DNA from: Citrus sinensis
Taxonomy: Eukaryota; Streptophyta; Magnoliopsida; Sapindales; Rutaceae
Assembly: GCF_022201045.2 (NCBI RefSeq)
Contig: NC_068557.1
Span: 28,993,501 to 29,057,500 of the forward strand
Length of the DNA stretch: 64,000 nucleotides
Reading direction: 5' to 3'
Both the position numbers and the translations under genes were made by a program. How positions within the stretch are numbered: position 1 is the first letter of the stretch; each line of letters opens with the position of its first letter. This document shows, in pieces, positions 60,747-64,000 of the stretch. Under the pieces are notes generated by a model. The model searched no databases and had not been told where the DNA came from. It saw only the letters and a program-made list of their open reading frames with translations.

Positions 60747-62130
60747 CGAATATATATGCTTCTTTATAATATTTCTCTGAAGAAATGAGAATTACTTGTG
60801 TTTCTGAGAGCATTTGAGGATACAAAGACCCAATTTATATGGGTTTATTAAAAAAATAGACATGAAAATAATTTTGTGGGTTCAAATAATCATATATTTT
60901 TCTCCTAATATATTTTGTAATTAATAAATTATCCCCCCCCCCCCCCCCCCCCCCACAAAACTCCTAATTTATTTAGTGGTTAACTTATTAATTACAATGT
61001 GTATCAGAATTTCATATTTTTGTTAATAGATGTTAACTTTGGTTGAAATCACAACGTACTTTAGATATTTTAACATGCTAATATCACACGTATTGCTATA
61101 AGTATCTATTTTTCTCCTTAATGATTGTAAATGGTAATAATTTTACACCCCATGACTGAAAAAAAAAATTATCCAATTTTCACTTAGAAACTAAATAATA
61201 CAAACCTTTTTCTTCACTTTTGTATAATAATTAGGCAAATCCACATCGTTTTTATGTAATGAAATTCTACGTACTAGAATAAAAATAACAAGAGCAAAGT
61301 ACTTTAGATTGACTTCCCAAAAGAGATAAAAATTTGATAATTTTTTTAAAATAAAATATTCAAACATCTTTTGAGGTGGTAAAAAATGAAATAAAAGAGT
61401 ATGACATTTTTTCCTCTCACTGAGAGCTTTGAAACGATACATTATACATCCAAATTTAACATCATTTACCCTATTCAATCGTTGTCATACATCATAATGT
61501 TAATTGCACTTCAAAGACAAAATCATCATTCTGTTTAGATTTTTTAATACTGTTGATGGAAAGATGGAAAACTTATACAATCCATAACCTTTGAGAAATG
61601 ATAGATATCCACCACTAGCAATTTGTCTTTACTAGTGAAATCGGGGACCTTCATGCTATGAACGAAATCATTGTCGGCACCGTCCACGTTTCTCGCAACA
61701 CTCAAAAGTCTGACAGACAGAATCAAAGCACGGAAATAATGAAAGCGAGAAAGAGATGTCGTGAATTGTGAGTGCTTCTAATTCCGGCTAAAGAGAGGAA
61801 ACACGTTTTGTGCGTATATATACGCATGCGTGTAACTTGTGTTACGGTCGACGTCAATTATAAGAGGACCCAATGGACCGAATAATCGTAGACTATGAAC
61901 AGTATAATAGACTACACACATTCATGATATCAGAAAATTATTTGGCAGTGTCGGCAAAAATATTATAAGAATGCAGGAAATAAATTATAAGAAGAGTAAT
62001 TGTCTAAGTGTCTTTATTCTGAAAAAAAGATAAAAAGACAACTAATAATATTGGTGCTCCAAAGATTAGTCGCCTTTAACACCTTTGATATAATATATTC
62101 ACTTAATATATATAGGACATGTGTGCATTA
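60747..62130. other. Upstream region of the minus-strand TPS-g gene
   Basis: The TATA-like AATTTATA (plus strand) at 60832-60839 is about 90 bp upstream of the minus-strand ATG. A run of 22 C residues lies at 60933-60954. Minus-strand frames at 61191-61478 and 61544-61726 have no recognisable domain. Confidence 0.5.
60933..60954. repeat. Homopolymer C22 tract
   Basis: Uninterrupted run of 22 C residues in otherwise A+T-rich sequence, about 190 bp upstream of the TPS-g ATG. Confidence 0.9.
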
Positions 62131-62760
62131 GTTTTGAAAAAGAATAAATGTCTGTTAAGTCATGCTATTCTCAATTAAGTGTTTATTTAATTAATCTCTA
62201 TATTTAAAAAAGTACCTCAATGCACCTGTATTATTAAATATATTATACTCTTGTCCTTACTTTTTATTTTCTTTGCAATAATACCCTTACAACAATATTT
62301 TTAGAGATATTAATGAAAAGAAAAAAAATAATTTATCAAATTAACCTTAAAATTAACATAAAAAACTTACACAAAATTTTATATTATGATTTTATTTTTA
62401 GAATTAATTGGGTAAATTATTTTATGTACAATAATTATAAGATTATTGCAATGATACTAAAAATTGTTTTAAATTGGCTATTACTAATTTATTTATAAAC
62501 AATAATTAGCAAGAATTGCACAAGAGCAAAAAATTATTAGTTCTTTCACATTGATATTTATTGGTTCATTTACTAATAAACAATAATTAGTTAATTTCTT
62601 TAATTAACTCTTTTATAAGTAAACTAATTAATGTCAAGAATATTGTTACAAAGGTATTACTATAAAAGGAAATAAAAAGAAGGGTAAGAATATAAATATA
62701 AAAACTAAACAAGTACTCAAAATATAGAAACTAAACAAACATTTATCTTTTTGAAAAATT
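62131..62760. mobile_element. Foldback element between the two TPS-g genes
   Basis: The left arm (about 62131-62300) and the reverse complement of the right arm (about 62630-62760) share TTGAAAAAGA.TAAATGT, TCTATATTT, CCTTACTTTTTATTT-like and ACAACAATATT-like blocks. It has no convincing open frame. Similarity is imperfect, so it is an older insertion. Confidence 0.55.
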
Positions 62761-62890
62761 ATTATTTAATTTATACACACATGTGATCCATGCATGAAAT
62801 GGATGTCGTACAATAGAAATTGTTTAAAGTAATTGAGGTCTATATGCGTGGTTCTTCTTCCTTCCTAGAAAGTACGTGGATAAATGTTCC

Positions 62891-62897
62891 TATAAAT
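62891..62897 (+). promoter_or_regulatory. TATA box of the plus-strand TPS-g gene
   Basis: TATAAAT lies 86 bp before the ATG at 62977. Confidence 0.5.
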
Positions 62898-62976
62898 TGC
62901 TGCGCTTATTTTTGGTACTTTCGACCTATCAGAACCAATTCTCTTCTCTCTCAGGATTAGCTAATACACACTTTAT

Positions 62977-64000
62977 ATGGCTTTCCCTTCCAAAATTATT
63001 TCGTCTGCTTCATCCCACGTTCAAGTGATTCCAGAACAAACATCAAAAGTTGGCAAGCAAAACCTCAGTGACATTAATTCATTGCTGCCTAATAATAAAA
63101 ATGGCAACATTAATGACAGCATAGGGGTTTCTGCCCCGTTAAAACATGTCACTTATCCCTGTGAACACCGCAGCTTCAATAATGTGAGCACATATATATA
63201 TATAAAAACGTGCATATATATTTCTTGTTTCTTATTTCATATATGATTGTCAGACATCTTATGGGAAAGTGTCTAATGCTCTGTCTCTTATCTTATGTAG
63301 GATGATATTCACATTGACCATGCGAAAAAGCTGGACGCAGTCAAGCACATACTTATCAGAGTAGGAGATGACGATCCTTTTGAAGGATTGGCCATGATTG
63401 ATACGGTTCAACGCTTAGGGATTGATTACTACTTTCAAGATGAGATTGAACAAATTCTACAAAGGCAGTCTATCGTATTTTCCAATCATGGTGATCGCCA
63501 TAATGATCTTCAGGAGGTTGCCCTTCGCTTTCGACTGTTGAGACAACAAGGTTACTATGTGTCTCCAGGTCTGTGTGTGTGTGTGTTTTTCTTTTTCTCT
63601 GCCAACTCTTTGTTATATGAGTACTCTAATTGATCAAATTAAACTTAACTGACTTTGAAATGGGCGTTAAACAGATGTTTTTAACAACTTCAGAAACAAA
63701 GAAGGGAAGTCCAAACAGAATATAAGTGGAGACATCAATGGATTGATGAGTTTATACGAGGCCTCACAGCTAAGTATAGTAGGAGAAGATGTGCTTGATG
63801 AAGCTGGAGACTTTAGTGTGAATCTCCTTAGTGAATATGCGACACATCTAGCGGATTATGATCTAGCGGGACTTGTTAAGCATCTGTTGCTACATCCCTA
63901 TAGGAAAAGCTTGTCCTCCGCCAGAAACTTTTTCCACGGTAATTTTCAGGGCAATGAATATGTTTGGATACTGGATTTAAAAGAGCTAGCGAATATGGAT
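62977..64000 (+). CDS. Terpene synthase, TPS-g paralogue, 5' part only
   Basis: This is the first part of a second linalool/nerolidol-type synthase, cut by the window end. Exons 62977-63183, 63301-63568 and 63675 onward were read (frame open to 64000), giving about 267 residues. It shares with the minus-strand neighbour the blocks AMIDTVQRLGIDYYFQDEI ([19 protein letters not shown] there), [26 protein letters not shown] and HPYRKSL, and exon boundaries fall at the same codons. RRx8W is missing as in TPS-g. The two proteins differ clearly, so the duplication is not recent. The catalytic C-terminal half, with DDxxD, lies beyond the window, so integrity is unknown. Confidence 0.88.

Overview
This is a stretch of nuclear DNA from a flowering plant. 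The evidence is intron-rich genes with GT-AG junctions, AT-rich spacers full of small transposons, a nuclear-encoded photosystem II subunit with a thylakoid transit peptide, anthocyanidin reductase, and several terpene synthases of plant-only subfamilies. A woody eudicot is likely. The combination resembles Citrus or a relative, but that is an impression from memory and not a result. Exon structures were built by hand from splice sites and reading phase. For all nine complete multi-exon genes the exons add up to a multiple of three and end in a stop codon, which supports the models.

Layout, left to right. 1-6.4 kb: a 17-exon minus-end kinesin-14 gene on the minus strand, with a foldback element just beyond its 3' end. 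8.3-11.7 kb: a decayed copia-type retroelement (two direct repeats around a gag remnant) that was later invaded by a SINE and by an 826-bp inverted-repeat element. 12.0-12.9 kb: PsbQ, with a G-box plus I-box promoter. 14-16 kb: a SINE and an AT-rich inverted-repeat element. 17.1-18.3 kb: a single-exon GeBP/STOREKEEPER-type transcription factor. 20.2-21.0 kb: a second, inverted copy of the 826-bp element family. 21.3-22.0 kb: a DUF1218 four-helix membrane protein gene with a GC-AG intron. 23.2-25.5 kb: HSA32, a heat-stress thermotolerance protein. 26.3-29.7 kb: anthocyanidin reductase, with a foldback element in its first intron. 29.7-38.2 kb: a gene-free island holding several transposon families. 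38.3-40.8 kb: an alpha-farnesene-synthase-like terpene synthase. 41-45.7 kb: gene-free, with a foldback element. 45.7-49.1 kb: an eIF4B-like disordered protein. 50.5-53.2 kb: an NPH3/BTB protein. 54.8-55.3 kb: a solo LTR. 57.8-60.7 kb (minus) and 63.0 kb to the window edge (plus): two TPS-g (linalool/nerolidol-type) terpene synthases arranged head to head.

The genes are mostly independent housekeeping, light, stress and specialised-metabolism loci. The clearest functional grouping is the three terpene synthases, which would make volatile mono- or sesquiterpenes from GPP or FPP. ANR is the branch-point enzyme for epicatechin and proanthocyanidins. I saw no unknown gene system. The unusual material is the dense set of non-autonomous elements (foldbacks, SINEs, a hAT-type element, a solo LTR), several with readable target-site duplications, and some splice-site oddities.
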